From Actinomycetospora corticicola (GTDB lineage: Bacteria; Actinomycetota; Actinomycetes; Mycobacteriales; Pseudonocardiaceae): 64,000 bases of DNA. Of the stretch, positions 53,182 to 62,359 are shown piece after piece. The position numbers and the translations under genes are program-made. Where the stretch lies: positions 4,526,001 through 4,590,000 of the forward strand of contig NZ_JACCBN010000001.1 of the NCBI RefSeq assembly GCF_013409505.1, in the 5' to 3' direction. Numbering within the stretch: position 1 is the first letter of the stretch; each line of letters opens with the position of its first letter. The notes beneath the pieces are model-generated. The model had not been told where the DNA came from and ran no database searches. It saw nothing but the letters and a program-made list of their open reading frames with translations.

Positions 53182-56116
53182 GCAGCCCCAGTGCCTGCGC
53201 CGTGAGCCGCGCGAGGTGGGTCGGCTCGTGCCCGGCGCTGTCCAGCTGGCGGATCTGGGTCCGGCAGGAGTAGCCGTCGGCGAGCACGGTGGTGTCCGCC
53301 GCCGCCTCCCGGACCTTCGGCATCAGGCCGCGCTCCGCGCACGCCGTCGAGACCTCGTAGTGCCCGTCCTCGAACCCGAAGTTCCCGGCCAGGCCGCAGC
53401 AGCCCTCGTCGAGCACGTCGGCCTGCACCCCGAGCGCCGCCATCACCGCGCGGTCGGCGTCGGTGCCCAGCTCGGCGTACTGGTGGCAGTGGATCTGGAC
53501 GAGGGCCTTCCGCTCGGCCCCGTCGGTCAGCTCCGCGAGCTGGTCGGTGTGGTCCGCGAGCACCTCGGCGAACGTCCGGATGGACTTCGACGCCACCTGC
53601 GCGAGGTCGTGGTCGCGCCCCAGCACCTTGAGCGAGTCACCGCGTAGCGCGGCGGTGCACGAGGGCTCCAGGCCCACGATCGGCACCCCGTCCTCCAGCC
53701 ACGGCCGGATGCGCTCCAGCGACCGCTCGATCACCTTCCGCGCGACCGACACCTGTCCCGTGGTCACCCACGTCAGTCCGCAGCACACCGTCTTCTGCGG
53801 CAGCTCCACGCGGTACCCGAGCGCCTCGAGCACCGCGATCGCGTCGAGCGCGAGCTCCGGGTCGAAGGCCGGGGTGAAGGAGTCGGTCCACAGCAGGATG
53901 CGCTTCCCGACGTCGGGTCGCGCCTGGTGCTTCTTCACGTCCATCAGCCGCCGCAGCGGCTTGGGCGCGAACGGCGGGATCGAGCGCTGCGGGGCGATGC
54001 CGCCGGCCTTCTTCGCGATCGACGCCAGGGCGGGGCGCTTCGCCAGCGCGTTGGCCATCCGCGGGGCGCCCGGGATCTTCGAGGTGATCGCGAGCCACGC
54101 CGGCAGCCAGCCCATCGACCAGTGCGAGCGCGGCCGGTCCTTCGCGCGCCCGGCGTAGTGCTGGGCGAGGAACTCGGTCTTGTAGGTCGCCATGTCGACG
54201 CCGACCGGGCAGTCCCGCGAGCAGCCCTTGCAGCTCAGGCACAGGTCGAGGGCGTCCTCGACCTCCTGGGACTGCCACCCGTCGGGCACGGTCTGCCCGG
54301 ACGCCATCTCGAACAGCAGGCGGGCGCGACCCCGGGTGGAGTGCTTCTCCTCGCCGGTGACGCGGTAGCTCGGGCACATCACGCCGCCGCTCGCGGTGAT
54401 GCACTTCGCGACGCCGATGCAGCGCCGGGTCGCCGACGCGAAACCGGTCTCCGGGTCGCCGTCGTGGATGAAGTCGAGCTGCGTGCGGGTCGGGATCGTC
54501 GGCTGCCCGATGAAGACCCGGATGTCGGAGTCGATCTTCGGCGGGTCGACCACGCGGTGCGGGTTCATCCGCCCGTCCGGGTCCCACGCCGCCTTGAAGT
54601 CGGAGAACGCCTCCATCATCTTCGGCGAGTACATCCGCGAGAGGAGCTCGGCGCGGGCCTGCCCGTCGCCGTGCTCGCCGGAGAGCGACCCGCCGTGCGC
54701 GACGGCGAGGTCGGCGGCGTCCTCGAGGAACGCCCGGAAGTTCTTCAGACCCGCCGTCGTGAGCAGCTGGAAGTCGATCCGGACGTGCACGCAGCCGTCG
54801 CCGAAGTGCCCGTAGTAGGCGCCGGTCCGGCCGTGCTTGCTCAGCAGGTCGTCGAACTCGCGCAGGTAGGAGCCGAACTTCGCGGGCTGGACGGCGGCGT
54901 CCTCCCAGCCCGGCCAGGCCTCGACGCCGCCGGGACCGCGCGTGACGATGCCCGACCCGTCCTCGCGGATCTTCCACAGCGCCCGCATGGCCTTCGGCTC
55001 GCTGACGACCTTGGAGTCGACCGTCGCCCAGGCCATCTCCTTCGCGATGGCCTCGGCCTTCTCGTGCGCCTCGCCGCGGGTCTCGCCGCCGGTCTCGACG
55101 TAGAGCCAGCCCTTGCCCCGGGGGAGCGCCTCGTGGGTGCGGTCGTCGGGCCGGGCGGAGCGCAGGGCGCCGATCACGCCGACGTCCATGCCCTCGATCG
55201 TCAGCGGCGCGTGGTCGCGGATCGGGACGACGTGGTCGGCGGCGGCGTAGGCGTCGGAGAACCCGAGGACGGCGAGCGCGCGGACCGGCGGGCTCGCGAC
55301 CATGTCGACGGTGGCCTCGAGGATCGTCACGCAGGTGCCCTCGGTCCCGACCAGCGCCTTCGCGAGGTCGAAGCCGTGCTCGGGCAGCAGCTGGTCGACG
55401 TTGTAGCCGCTCACGCGACGGGTCAGGTCGGGGGTGTCGGTGCGCACGAGGTCGGCCGTCCGGTCCCGGAGCGCCTTGAGGTCGCGGTAGACCCGGCCCT
55501 CGCTGCCGGCCCGGCGGGCGGCGGCGTCGATCGCGGCGTCGTCCATCGGGCCGCCGACGTGCATCCGCGTGCCGTCGGCGAGCAGGACGTCCAGCTCGCG
55601 GACGTTGTCGACGGTCTTGCCCCACGCCACCGAGTGCGACCCGCAGGCGTTGTTGCCGATCATCCCGCCGAGCGTGCAGCGGTTGTGGGTCGACGGGTCC
55701 GGGCCGAAGGTCAGCCCGTGCGGCTTCCCGGCGTCGCGCAGGTCGTCCAGCACGGTGCCGGGCTGCACCCGTGCCGTTCCCGACGACGGGTCGATCTCCA
55801 GCACCCGGCGCATGTGCCGGGAGAAGTCCACGACGACGGCCTCGTTCACCGACTGGCCGCAGATGCTCGTCCGGGCCCCGAGGGGGAGCAGCGGCACCCC
55901 GTGGCGCCGGGTGACCTCGACGGCCCGCTCGACGTCGTCGCCGTCGACGGGCTGGACGACTCCGAGCGGCACGTGCCGGTAGTTCGACGAGTCCGCGGAC
56001 CACATCGCCCGCGTCGCGGTGTCGAAGCGGACCGATCCGCGGACGGCTCCGGCGAGCTCCTGGGCGAGCAGGGAGTGCTCCGCGTCTGCGCCGGGGCGGA
56101 TCGGTGCGGTGGTCAT
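53174..56116 (-). CDS. FAD-binding and Fe-S oxidoreductase fusion (GlcD-GlcF/D-2-hydroxyacid dehydrogenase type)
   Basis: Protein of 980 residues. The N-terminal half is a PCMH-type FAD domain (GVPLLPLGARTSICGQS about residues 69-85; TLGGMIGNNACGSHS about 136-150). The C-terminal half has two 4Fe-4S motifs, one near residue 565 (RRCIGVAKCITASGGVMCP) and one at about 621-637 (CLSCKGCSRDCPVGVD), and two CCG repeats (VCCGLTW, GCCGLAGNFGFE) of the heterodisulfide-reductase kind. E. coli YdiJ, a D-2-hydroxyglutarate dehydrogenase, has the same layout. Substrate: a D-2-hydroxyacid. Two exact copies of the iterated motif lie inside (53904, 55777). ATG at 56116. Confidence 0.88.
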   Translation of the reverse strand: MTTAPIRPGADAEHSLLAQELAGAVRGSVRFDTATRAMWSADSSNYRHVPLGVVQPVDGDDVERAVEVTRRHGVPLLPLGARTSICGQSVNEAVVVDFSRHMRRVLEIDPSSGTARVQPGTVLDDLRDAGKPHGLTFGPDPSTHNRCTLGGMIGNNACGSHSVAWGKTVDNVRELDVLLADGTRMHVGGPMDDAAIDAAARRAGSEGRVYRDLKALRDRTADLVRTDTPDLTRRVSGYNVDQLLPEHGFDLAKALVGTEGTCVTILEATVDMVASPPVRALAVLGFSDAYAAADHVVPIRDHAPLTIEGMDVGVIGALRSARPDDRTHEALPRGKGWLYVETGGETRGEAHEKAEAIAKEMAWATVDSKVVSEPKAMRALWKIREDGSGIVTRGPGGVEAWPGWEDAAVQPAKFGSYLREFDDLLSKHGRTGAYYGHFGDGCVHVRIDFQLLTTAGLKNFRAFLEDAADLAVAHGGSLSGEHGDGQARAELLSRMYSPKMMEAFSDFKAAWDPDGRMNPHRVVDPPKIDSDIRVFIGQPTIPTRTQLDFIHDGDPETGFASATRRCIGVAKCITASGGVMCPSYRVTGEEKHSTRGRARLLFEMASGQTVPDGWQSQEVEDALDLCLSCKGCSRDCPVGVDMATYKTEFLAQHYAGRAKDRPRSHWSMGWLPAWLAITSKIPGAPRMANALAKRPALASIAKKAGGIAPQRSIPPFAPKPLRRLMDVKKHQARPDVGKRILLWTDSFTPAFDPELALDAIAVLEALGYRVELPQKTVCCGLTWVTTGQVSVARKVIERSLERIRPWLEDGVPIVGLEPSCTAALRGDSLKVLGRDHDLAQVASKSIRTFAEVLADHTDQLAELTDGAERKALVQIHCHQYAELGTDADRAVMAALGVQADVLDEGCCGLAGNFGFEDGHYEVSTACAERGLMPKVREAAADTTVLADGYSCRTQIRQLDSAGHEPTHLARLTAQALGLRA

Positions 56117-56136
56117 ACCCCCATCATCGCGGGCGC

Positions 56137-57363
56137 TCAGGGCGCCTGCAGGGTCGCCGTCGTCACGGTCTCCGCCACGAGGCGTCCGCCGCTGACCACG
56201 AGGCGTCGCGACACGCGGTCGAGCAGGGCGGTGTGGTGGTCCGCGCCCGGGGCGTCGAGGACGACGAGGTCGGCGCGGGAGCCGGGCGCGAGGTCGTGGC
56301 CCCCGGTCCCGAGCATGGCCGCCGCCCCGGCGGTGACGCGGTCGAGCAGGCGGTCGAGGCCCGCGGTGGTGCCGAACGGCTGGGTGTGGGCGGCCAGCAG
56401 GGTCACGTCGAGCATGTCGACGGTGCCGAACGGGGTGAAGGCGTTGCGGACGTTGTTGCTGGAGAGCGCCGTGGCCACCCCGGCGTCGAGCAGCTCGGCC
56501 ACCGGTGCGGCCCGTCCCTGCAGGTAGAGGTCGGTCGGCGGGAGCACCACCACACCGACCCCGGCCCCCGCCAGCCGCTCCGTGATCCCCCGCCGGGTGT
56601 CGGTGGTGAGACCGGCCATCGTCGTGACGTGCCCGAGCGTCGTCCGGCCGCCCCAGCCGCGCTCCGCGGTGACGTCGGCGACGAAGGTCGCGAGGGTGTG
56701 CCGCGGGTCGTCCGGTCCGGCCGCGAAGTCGGCGTGGATGTCGACGTCGACGTCGAAGCGCGCCGCGAGATCGAACACCCGCCGCACGTGCTCGCGGCAG
56801 CCCTCGACGTCGTCCTCGGCGTAGCTGCACCCGCCGATCACGTCGGCGCCGCGCCGCAGGGCCTCGACGAGCAGGTCGTCGGTGCCGGGGCGGGCGGCGA
56901 TCCCCTCCTGCGGGAAGGCGACGACCTGCAGCTCGACGACCCCGGCCCACCGCTCCTTCAGCTCGAGCAGGGCGTCGAGGCTCGTGAGGCCGACGGTGGG
57001 GTCGACGTCGACGGGCGTGCGGACGAGCGTCGTGCCGTGGCGCAGCGCCCGCCGCAGGACGTCCTCGGCGCGGGCGAGCACGTCGTCGTGGGTGAAGTGC
57101 TCCTTGGCCTCCGCCGTCGCGCTCACCGCGCCCTGCAGCGTGCCGTCCCCGCCGCCGAGCAGTGCCTTGTCGAGGTGCAGGTGCGGTTCGACCAACCCGG
57201 GCAGGACGGGGCGGCCGCCGCCGTCGAGGGTCTCGACGGCGGGTGCGGTCAGGTCCGGCCCGACCTCCGCGATCTTCCCGTCCTCGACGCGGACGTCGAC
57301 GGGGGTGTCGTGTCCGCGCGGGAGGACGTTCGTCAGGAGGAGGTCGTGGGGGCCAGGAGCCAT
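56137..57363 (-). CDS. Cytosine deaminase-like amidohydrolase
   Basis: Protein of 408 residues of the amidohydrolase superfamily. The first metal motif is GLVEPHLHLDKALLG (HLHLD, about residues 56-70). Metal His are near DVDIHADF (about residue 211) and TLGHVTTM. SSNNVRNAFTPFGTVDML (about 314-331) is the CodA-type Asn/Asp loop. It resembles cytosine deaminase and N-isopropylammelide hydrolase. It deaminates or hydrolyses a cyclic nitrogen compound. Its start overlaps the pepE 3' end by 31 bp. Confidence 0.85.
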   Translation of the reverse strand: MAPGPHDLLLTNVLPRGHDTPVDVRVEDGKIAEVGPDLTAPAVETLDGGGRPVLPGLVEPHLHLDKALLGGGDGTLQGAVSATAEAKEHFTHDDVLARAEDVLRRALRHGTTLVRTPVDVDPTVGLTSLDALLELKERWAGVVELQVVAFPQEGIAARPGTDDLLVEALRRGADVIGGCSYAEDDVEGCREHVRRVFDLAARFDVDVDIHADFAAGPDDPRHTLATFVADVTAERGWGGRTTLGHVTTMAGLTTDTRRGITERLAGAGVGVVVLPPTDLYLQGRAAPVAELLDAGVATALSSNNVRNAFTPFGTVDMLDVTLLAAHTQPFGTTAGLDRLLDRVTAGAAAMLGTGGHDLAPGSRADLVVLDAPGADHHTALLDRVSRRLVVSGGRLVAETVTTATLQAP

Positions 57364-58037
57364 GAGACGTCGGTACCCGGTGCGAGCTCGATCGGCTCCT
57401 CGTCGCGACGGAAGAGACGAGCGGTGTTCCCGCCGAGGGTCACCGTGTCGCCGGTGCGGTGCAGCCAGGCACCTTCGCGCAGCCCGACGACGGGGACGGT
57501 GTTCAGCTCGTGGAACTCCCGGATCCGTTCCTCGCGGGTCTCGCCCTGGTGGGTGCTCGTGGGGTCGAGGTCGAGGTAGTGCGGGTTCACCTGGAACGGC
57601 ACGCGGTGCAGGGCGTCGAGGCCACCGGGGTCGACGATCGGCATGTCGTTCGTCGTCCTGATCGTCGGCTGGGCGAGGTTGGTGCCGGCCGAGCTGCCGG
57701 TGTAGCGGCAGGCGTCGTTCCCGCGCAGGGCGTCGAGGACGCCGAGCCGGCGCACGTCGTGGAGCAGGCGGAACGTGTTGCCGCCCCCGACGAACACGGC
57801 GTCCGCGGTCGCGGCCGTGGCGGCCGGGTCGGGCTCGCGGTGCAGGGGGCGGACGTCCAGCGGCGCGAGGGCCCGGGCCACCCAGGCGTGGTAGGCGTCG
57901 TGGTCGGCCTGCGCGTAGGGCAGGAACCAGACCGTCCGCCCGCCGAGGTGCTCGTCCAGCACCTCGCGGGCGTGCGTGAACGGCTCCGCACCGCCCGGCG
58001 GGCGGGAGTTGGACAGCAGCAGGACGTCGCCGGACAC
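57333..58037 (-). CDS. pepE: Dipeptidase E (aspartyl dipeptidase, S51)
   Basis: Protein of 234 residues. SGDVLLLSNSRPPGG (start), VFVGGGNTFRLLH (about residues 81-93) and the nucleophile Ser in YTGSSAGTNLAQPTIRTTND (about 113-132), then MPIVDP, follow E. coli PepE closely. PepE cleaves dipeptides with an N-terminal Asp. The GTG at 58037 aligns with the E. coli start; GGGAG lies 10 nt upstream. An earlier GTG (58061) is less likely. It heads the operon pepE-deaminase-FAD/Fe-S-DUF5313. Confidence 0.9.
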   Translation of the reverse strand: MSGDVLLLSNSRPPGGAEPFTHAREVLDEHLGGRTVWFLPYAQADHDAYHAWVARALAPLDVRPLHREPDPAATAATADAVFVGGGNTFRLLHDVRRLGVLDALRGNDACRYTGSSAGTNLAQPTIRTTNDMPIVDPGGLDALHRVPFQVNPHYLDLDPTSTHQGETREERIREFHELNTVPVVGLREGAWLHRTGDTVTLGGNTARLFRRDEEPIELAPGTDVSWLLAPTTSS

Positions 58038-58134
58038 GCCGGTCAGTCTCCCGAGGGTCACGTGGGGCAGGTCCCGGGGCCCCGGAACCTGCGTGGTGTG
58101 ACCCTCGTCGGGCCGGGAGCTGAGCGACCCGTCG

Positions 58135-59865
58135 TCAGGAACCCGCGACCGGGACGCGCGGCGGCACAGTCGGGACGGGCAGCGTGACGGTGCGCAGGGC
58201 ACCCGGGGCGTCGGCCGGCACGACCGGGTGCACCGGGGCGACCGGCTCCAGCCGCTCGTACCCCGCACCGAGCGGCGGGCGCGGGTCGGTCTCGCCCTTG
58301 TTCGGCCAGAACGACATGGCGCGCTCGGCCTGCGCGGTGATCGTGAGCGACGGGTTGACGCCGAGGTTGGCCGAGAGCGCCGAGCCGTCCACGACGTGCA
58401 GGCCCTCGTACCCGTACAGCCGCTGGTAGGCGTCGATGACGCCGTCCGCGGGCGAGCTGCCGATCGCGCAGCCGCCGATGAAGTGGGCGGTCATCGGCAT
58501 GTTCACGGCCTCGCCCCAGGTGCCGCCCGGGTCGCCGTCGATGATCTCGGCCATCCGCCGGGTGGTGGCGTTCGCCGCGGGGATCCACGTCGGGTTCGGG
58601 GTGCCGTGGCCCTGACGGGAGACCAGGCGGCCGAAGCGGCGGCGGACGGTGATCGAGTTGTCGAGCGACTGCATCACGAGCGCGATGACGGTGCGCTCCG
58701 ACCAGCGGCGCTTGTCGAAGGACCGCGCGAACCGTCCGGGGTGGCGCACGGCCTGACCGAGGATCTTCAGCCCGCGCGGGACGCGGCCGCCGCCGTCGGT
58801 CATGAGCGTGGTGAGCAGGCCCATCGCGTTCGAGCCGTAGCCGTAGCGGCAGGGCTCGATGTGGGTGTCGGGGTCCGGGTGCCACGACGAGGTGATCGCG
58901 ACGCCCTGGGTGAAGTCGCGGGGGCCGCCCCGCTCGGAGGCGCGGCGGGACATCGCGCCGACGAGGGCCTCGGAGTTCGTGCGGGTCAGGTGTCCGAGCC
59001 GCGCGGAGATGCTCGGCAGCACGCCCGTGTCGCGCAGGCGGTGCAGCAGCGACTGCGTGCCCCAGGTCCCGGCCGAGAAGATCACCTGGTCGGCCGTGTA
59101 GACCGTCCGGCGCCGCCGGCCCTTCCGCGTCGGCCGCGTGACCACCTCCCACCCCCCGTCAGGACGCGGACGCACCGAGAGCACCGTCGTCTCCGGGTAC
59201 ACGAGCGCCCCGGCCCGCTCGGCGAGACCGAGGTAGTTCCGGTCGAGGGTGTTCTTCGCGCCGTGGCGGCAGCCGGTCATGCACTCGCCGCACTCGATGC
59301 AGCCGGTGCGGTCGGGTCCCGCGCCGCCGAAGAACGGGTCGGGCACCGTGACGCCCGGGCCCTCGCCGAAGTACACGCCCACCTGCGTCGGGGTGACGGT
59401 GTCCTCGCGGCCCCACTCGCGTGCGACCTGGCGCATGACCTCGTCCGACGGGGTCACGGTCGGCTGCGTGACGACGCCGAGCATGCGCTGGGCCTGCTCG
59501 TAGAACGGGTCGAGCTCGGCGCGCCAGTCGGTGATCGAGGCCCACTGCGGGTCGCGGTAGAACGCCTCGGACGACGGCTGGTAGAGCGTGTTCGCGTAGT
59601 TCAGCGAGCCGCCGCCGACACCGGCCCCCGCGAGCACGACGACGTCGCGCAGCACGTGGATCCGCTGGATGCCGTAGCAGCCGAGCGCCGGGGCCCAGAG
59701 GAAGTTGCGGACGTCCCAGGACGTGGAGGGCAGCGTCTCCGGGCTGAACCGCCGCCCCGCCTCGAGCACCCCGACCCGGTACCCCTTCTCGGTCAGACGC
59801 AGCGCGGAGACGCTGCCGCCGAAGCCGGAGCCGATGACCAGGACGTCGTGGTGGTGGTCGCGCAC
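58135..59865 (-). CDS. GMC-family oxidoreductase (ChoD/cholesterol-oxidase-like)
   Basis: Protein of 576 residues. The FAD motif is VLVIGSGFGGSVSALRLTEK (about residues 8-27). GAGVGGGSLNYANTLYQP (about 80-97) and IGGCAIGSSPADGVIDAYQR plus LHVVDGSALSANLGVNPSLT (about 504-523) are the GMC C-terminal hallmarks. A cysteine-rich GCIECGECMTGCRHGAKNT (about 188-206) is as in Mtb ChoD (Rv3409c). Such proteins oxidise sterols or other alcohols. TAACGT stands 6 nt before the GTG at 59865, a leaderless spacing. It lies 97 bp upstream of pepE. Confidence 0.87.
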   Translation of the reverse strand: MRDHHHDVLVIGSGFGGSVSALRLTEKGYRVGVLEAGRRFSPETLPSTSWDVRNFLWAPALGCYGIQRIHVLRDVVVLAGAGVGGGSLNYANTLYQPSSEAFYRDPQWASITDWRAELDPFYEQAQRMLGVVTQPTVTPSDEVMRQVAREWGREDTVTPTQVGVYFGEGPGVTVPDPFFGGAGPDRTGCIECGECMTGCRHGAKNTLDRNYLGLAERAGALVYPETTVLSVRPRPDGGWEVVTRPTRKGRRRRTVYTADQVIFSAGTWGTQSLLHRLRDTGVLPSISARLGHLTRTNSEALVGAMSRRASERGGPRDFTQGVAITSSWHPDPDTHIEPCRYGYGSNAMGLLTTLMTDGGGRVPRGLKILGQAVRHPGRFARSFDKRRWSERTVIALVMQSLDNSITVRRRFGRLVSRQGHGTPNPTWIPAANATTRRMAEIIDGDPGGTWGEAVNMPMTAHFIGGCAIGSSPADGVIDAYQRLYGYEGLHVVDGSALSANLGVNPSLTITAQAERAMSFWPNKGETDPRPPLGAGYERLEPVAPVHPVVPADAPGALRTVTLPVPTVPPRVPVAGS

Positions 59866-59871
59866 CGACGC

Positions 59872-59877
59872 ACGTTA
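59872..59877 (-). promoter_or_regulatory. -10 element (TAACGT) of the GMC gene
   Basis: Read on the minus strand, TAACGT ends 6 nt before the GTG at 59865, consistent with a leaderless transcript. Confidence 0.45.
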
Positions 59878-59924
59878 ACCCGCCGGTAGATGTGACGGAA
59901 GGTCACAGGTACGGACTGTCCGGT

Positions 59925-60455
59925 CTAGTGCGCCATGCTCCGGTCGAGCCCGAGCCACCGCGCGGTCTCGTCGTCGACGAGCCGGCGCAGGATCACGGCG
60001 TTGGCCGGGACGACGGGCGCGCCGTCCTTGAACTGCCGGCCCTTGGCGCCCATGTACGGGGCGCTGGGCTTCCAGTCGGGGTGCGCCATGATCGTCTCGG
60101 CCGTCACCCGGTCCTCCTCGGGGATGACCCCGAGGATGCCGTCGGCGTACCACTCGGCCTCGTTGTCGGCGCCGGTGCGCGAGTACGGGTTCGAGTCGAA
60201 GACGACCACGGCGGCGATGCGGCCGCGGCCGTTCCACTCGTGCACCCACCCGACGGTGCCCGGCCCGACGCGCTTCTCGCGCGAGTGCGAGACGGCGAGC
60301 TTCCAGGAGGTGCGGGTCCCCGTGCGGTCCCCGTCGGAGTCGAAACGGGCGGCGGGCGAACGCATCCACGCGGCCTCGTCCTCGGCGTTCTCCGCCGGAT
60401 TCCACGCGAGCATCACGTCTCCGATCACCTCGAAACGTGCGGAACGGCTGACCAC
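59925..60455 (-). CDS. Conserved hypothetical protein
   Basis: Protein of 176 residues with no membrane segment and no recognisable domain. Trp-rich stretches (GTVGWVHEWNGRGRIAAVVV; WYADGILGVIPEE) suggest a globular beta-rich fold. The start could be the GTG at 60455 or a later Met. It is separated by about 60 bp from the GMC gene and by 48 bp from the quinone reductase gene. I do not recognise it and give no function. Confidence 0.6.
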   Translation of the reverse strand: MVSRSARFEVIGDVMLAWNPAENAEDEAAWMRSPAARFDSDGDRTGTRTSWKLAVSHSREKRVGPGTVGWVHEWNGRGRIAAVVVFDSNPYSRTGADNEAEWYADGILGVIPEEDRVTAETIMAHPDWKPSAPYMGAKGRQFKDGAPVVPANAVILRRLVDDETARWLGLDRSMAH

Positions 60456-60503
60456 GGACGGCCTCCCCGGGGGTCGATTCCCGGGAGGCGTCCGCCTCCC
60501 GGC

Positions 60504-61472
60504 TCAGGGGACAAGCATGACCTTCCCGACCGCGCCGTTCTCCACCGCCTCCTGAGCTGCGACGACGTCGTCGAGCGGAAAGGTCGTCACCTCGAGCGGA
60601 ATGAGGGCCCCGGAGGCCACCGCACCCCGTACCCAGGCGACGTCGGCGGCCAGATCCGCGGCGGTGATGTTGTAGAGCAGCACGAAGTGGATCGCGGTGT
60701 TGGTGACCATCAGCCGGCGCACCGGGACGGTCGGGTCGTTCGGCTCGTTGGCGTAGACCGCGATCGTCGTGTTGTCGCTGACGGCGAGGTCCAGGTCGAG
60801 GTTCGCGCCCAGGGCGACCTCGACGATGCGGTCGACGCGCTCGGCGAAGGCGCGGATCTTCTCGGCCGCCCCGTCCTCCCGGTAGTTCACGACGAGGTCC
60901 GCCCCGGCCGCGCGGGCCCGCTCGCCCTTGGCCTCGGAACTGACGGTGGAGACCACCCGCGCGCCGGCGTACTTGGCCAGCCCGATCGCGAAGTGCCCGA
61001 CGGCACCGGCACCGCCCGCGACCAGGACCGTCTTCCCCGCCAGCGCCGACGGGTCGCCGCCGAGGCAGTGCGCCGCGGTGACCGCTGGGACCCCGAGACA
61101 GGCCCCGAGCTCGTCCGAGGCGTCGTCGGGCAGCGGCACCGCGCGCTCGGCCGGGAGCAGGCTGAACTCCGCGGCGGTCCCGTAGCGGTTGCCGAACGCC
61201 CCGAGGTGGATCCACACCCGCTGGCCGACCTCGCGGCCCTCCACACCCTCGCCGACGGCGTCGATCACGCCGGCCCCGTCCTGGTGCGGGATCTGGAAGT
61301 CCTGCGGCTCGCCGCCGGTCAGTCCCGCACGGGTCTTCCAGTCGGTGGGGTTGATCGCGGAGCGGGTGATCCGGACGCGGACCTGGCCGGCCCCCGGGTC
61401 GGGGACGTCGACGTCCTCGACGTGCAGGACGTCCGCGGCGGACCCGGTCTTGCGGTACACGGCTGCCTTCAT
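60504..61472 (-). CDS. NADPH:quinone reductase-like MDR-family protein
   Basis: Protein of 322 residues of the zinc-free medium-chain dehydrogenase group. MKAAVYRKTGSAADVLHVED (start), DGAGVIDAVGEGVEGREVGQ (about residues 69-88), and the cofactor loop VLVAGGAGAVGHFAIGLAKY (about 149-168) fit quinone reductase-like proteins. No structural zinc Cys cluster is present. It likely reduces quinones or enals with NADPH. Its ATG overlaps the YihY stop (ATGA). Confidence 0.88.
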   Translation of the reverse strand: MKAAVYRKTGSAADVLHVEDVDVPDPGAGQVRVRITRSAINPTDWKTRAGLTGGEPQDFQIPHQDGAGVIDAVGEGVEGREVGQRVWIHLGAFGNRYGTAAEFSLLPAERAVPLPDDASDELGACLGVPAVTAAHCLGGDPSALAGKTVLVAGGAGAVGHFAIGLAKYAGARVVSTVSSEAKGERARAAGADLVVNYREDGAAEKIRAFAERVDRIVEVALGANLDLDLAVSDNTTIAVYANEPNDPTVPVRRLMVTNTAIHFVLLYNITAADLAADVAWVRGAVASGALIPLEVTTFPLDDVVAAQEAVENGAVGKVMLVP

Positions 61473-62332
61473 GACGGCGGGGTTTCCCCGTGCGGGGGTG
61501 CGTCAGACGCCGTGCGCCGGTGCAGGAGGGCCTGGTCGAGCACCACCGTGGCGCGGAAACCGCACAGCACGAGGATGTGCAGCAGGAACAGCCACAGCGC
61601 CAGCGCGGACACCGCACCCACGATCGGCAGGCCGCCGAAGGGCGCCGACCACTCGATCGGGATCGCCAGGAAGACCACGAAACCCTGCAGGAACCCGGCG
61701 AGTACCGAGCCGGTGGCGAACGCCCCGATCAGGAGCGCCTTCCAGCCGAGCCGGCCCGGCGCGACGAACCGGAACAGCGCGACGAGGGCGAGCGAGACGG
61801 TCAGGAACACCACGTGGAAGGCGATGACCACGCCGAGGACGAGCGACCAGCCGCCCTCGGCGTAGAGCGGCCCGACGACGGGTGCCGCGGCCAGCACCAC
61901 GACGACGAGGAACGGGGCGACCGCCGCGACGCCCAGCAGTCCGGCGCGGCCCCGCCAGCCGGTGAGCCGGTCGGGGACGTCGGAGAACTGCCGGAAGGCC
62001 CGCCGCAGGCCCTCGCCGTAGAGGCTGGCCGGGAACAGCACGACGAGCGTCTTCCACCACGGCATCCCGAGCGCGACGGCGGTGAGCGTGCGCAGGGCGT
62101 CCGGCGTCCCGTGGCCCTGCGGCAGGCCGCCGATCGCGGCCTCCATCGCCTCCGTCAGCACGTCGCCGCCGACCAGGCGGCCGACCGCCCAGAGCGAGGC
62201 CAGCGCGAGCGGCACCAGCCCGATCACGCCGAAGTAGGTGGCGCCCGCCGCCCACAGGGCGACGTCGCTGACCGGGAAGGTCCGCCCGACCTCCCGCGCG
62301 AGTCCCGTCGCCCGCTCCCGTCGGGTGGTCAT
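61469..62332 (-). CDS. YihY/virulence-factor BrkB family membrane protein
   Basis: Protein of 287 residues with six predicted membrane helices. AAGATYFGVIGLVPLALASL (about residues 28-47) and FPASLYGEGLRRAFRQFS (about 98-115) are family segments. The name comes from a brk locus, and the family's role is not settled. GGAGG 5 nt before the ATG at 62332 fixes the start. It is co-transcribed with the quinone reductase gene (ATGA). It diverges from the phosphatidyltransferase gene. Confidence 0.8.
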   Translation of the reverse strand: MTTRRERATGLAREVGRTFPVSDVALWAAGATYFGVIGLVPLALASLWAVGRLVGGDVLTEAMEAAIGGLPQGHGTPDALRTLTAVALGMPWWKTLVVLFPASLYGEGLRRAFRQFSDVPDRLTGWRGRAGLLGVAAVAPFLVVVVLAAAPVVGPLYAEGGWSLVLGVVIAFHVVFLTVSLALVALFRFVAPGRLGWKALLIGAFATGSVLAGFLQGFVVFLAIPIEWSAPFGGLPIVGAVSALALWLFLLHILVLCGFRATVVLDQALLHRRTASDAPPHGETPPS

Positions 62333-62359
62333 CGCGGCCTCCGGTGGCACCCTGGCGGG

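Noticed and set aside
53174-56950. Extended 1,258-codon frame for the FAD/Fe-S protein
   Set aside because: The extra N-terminal part is antisense-like shadow of the deaminase gene on the same strand in another frame. Family homology starts at the ATG at 56116.
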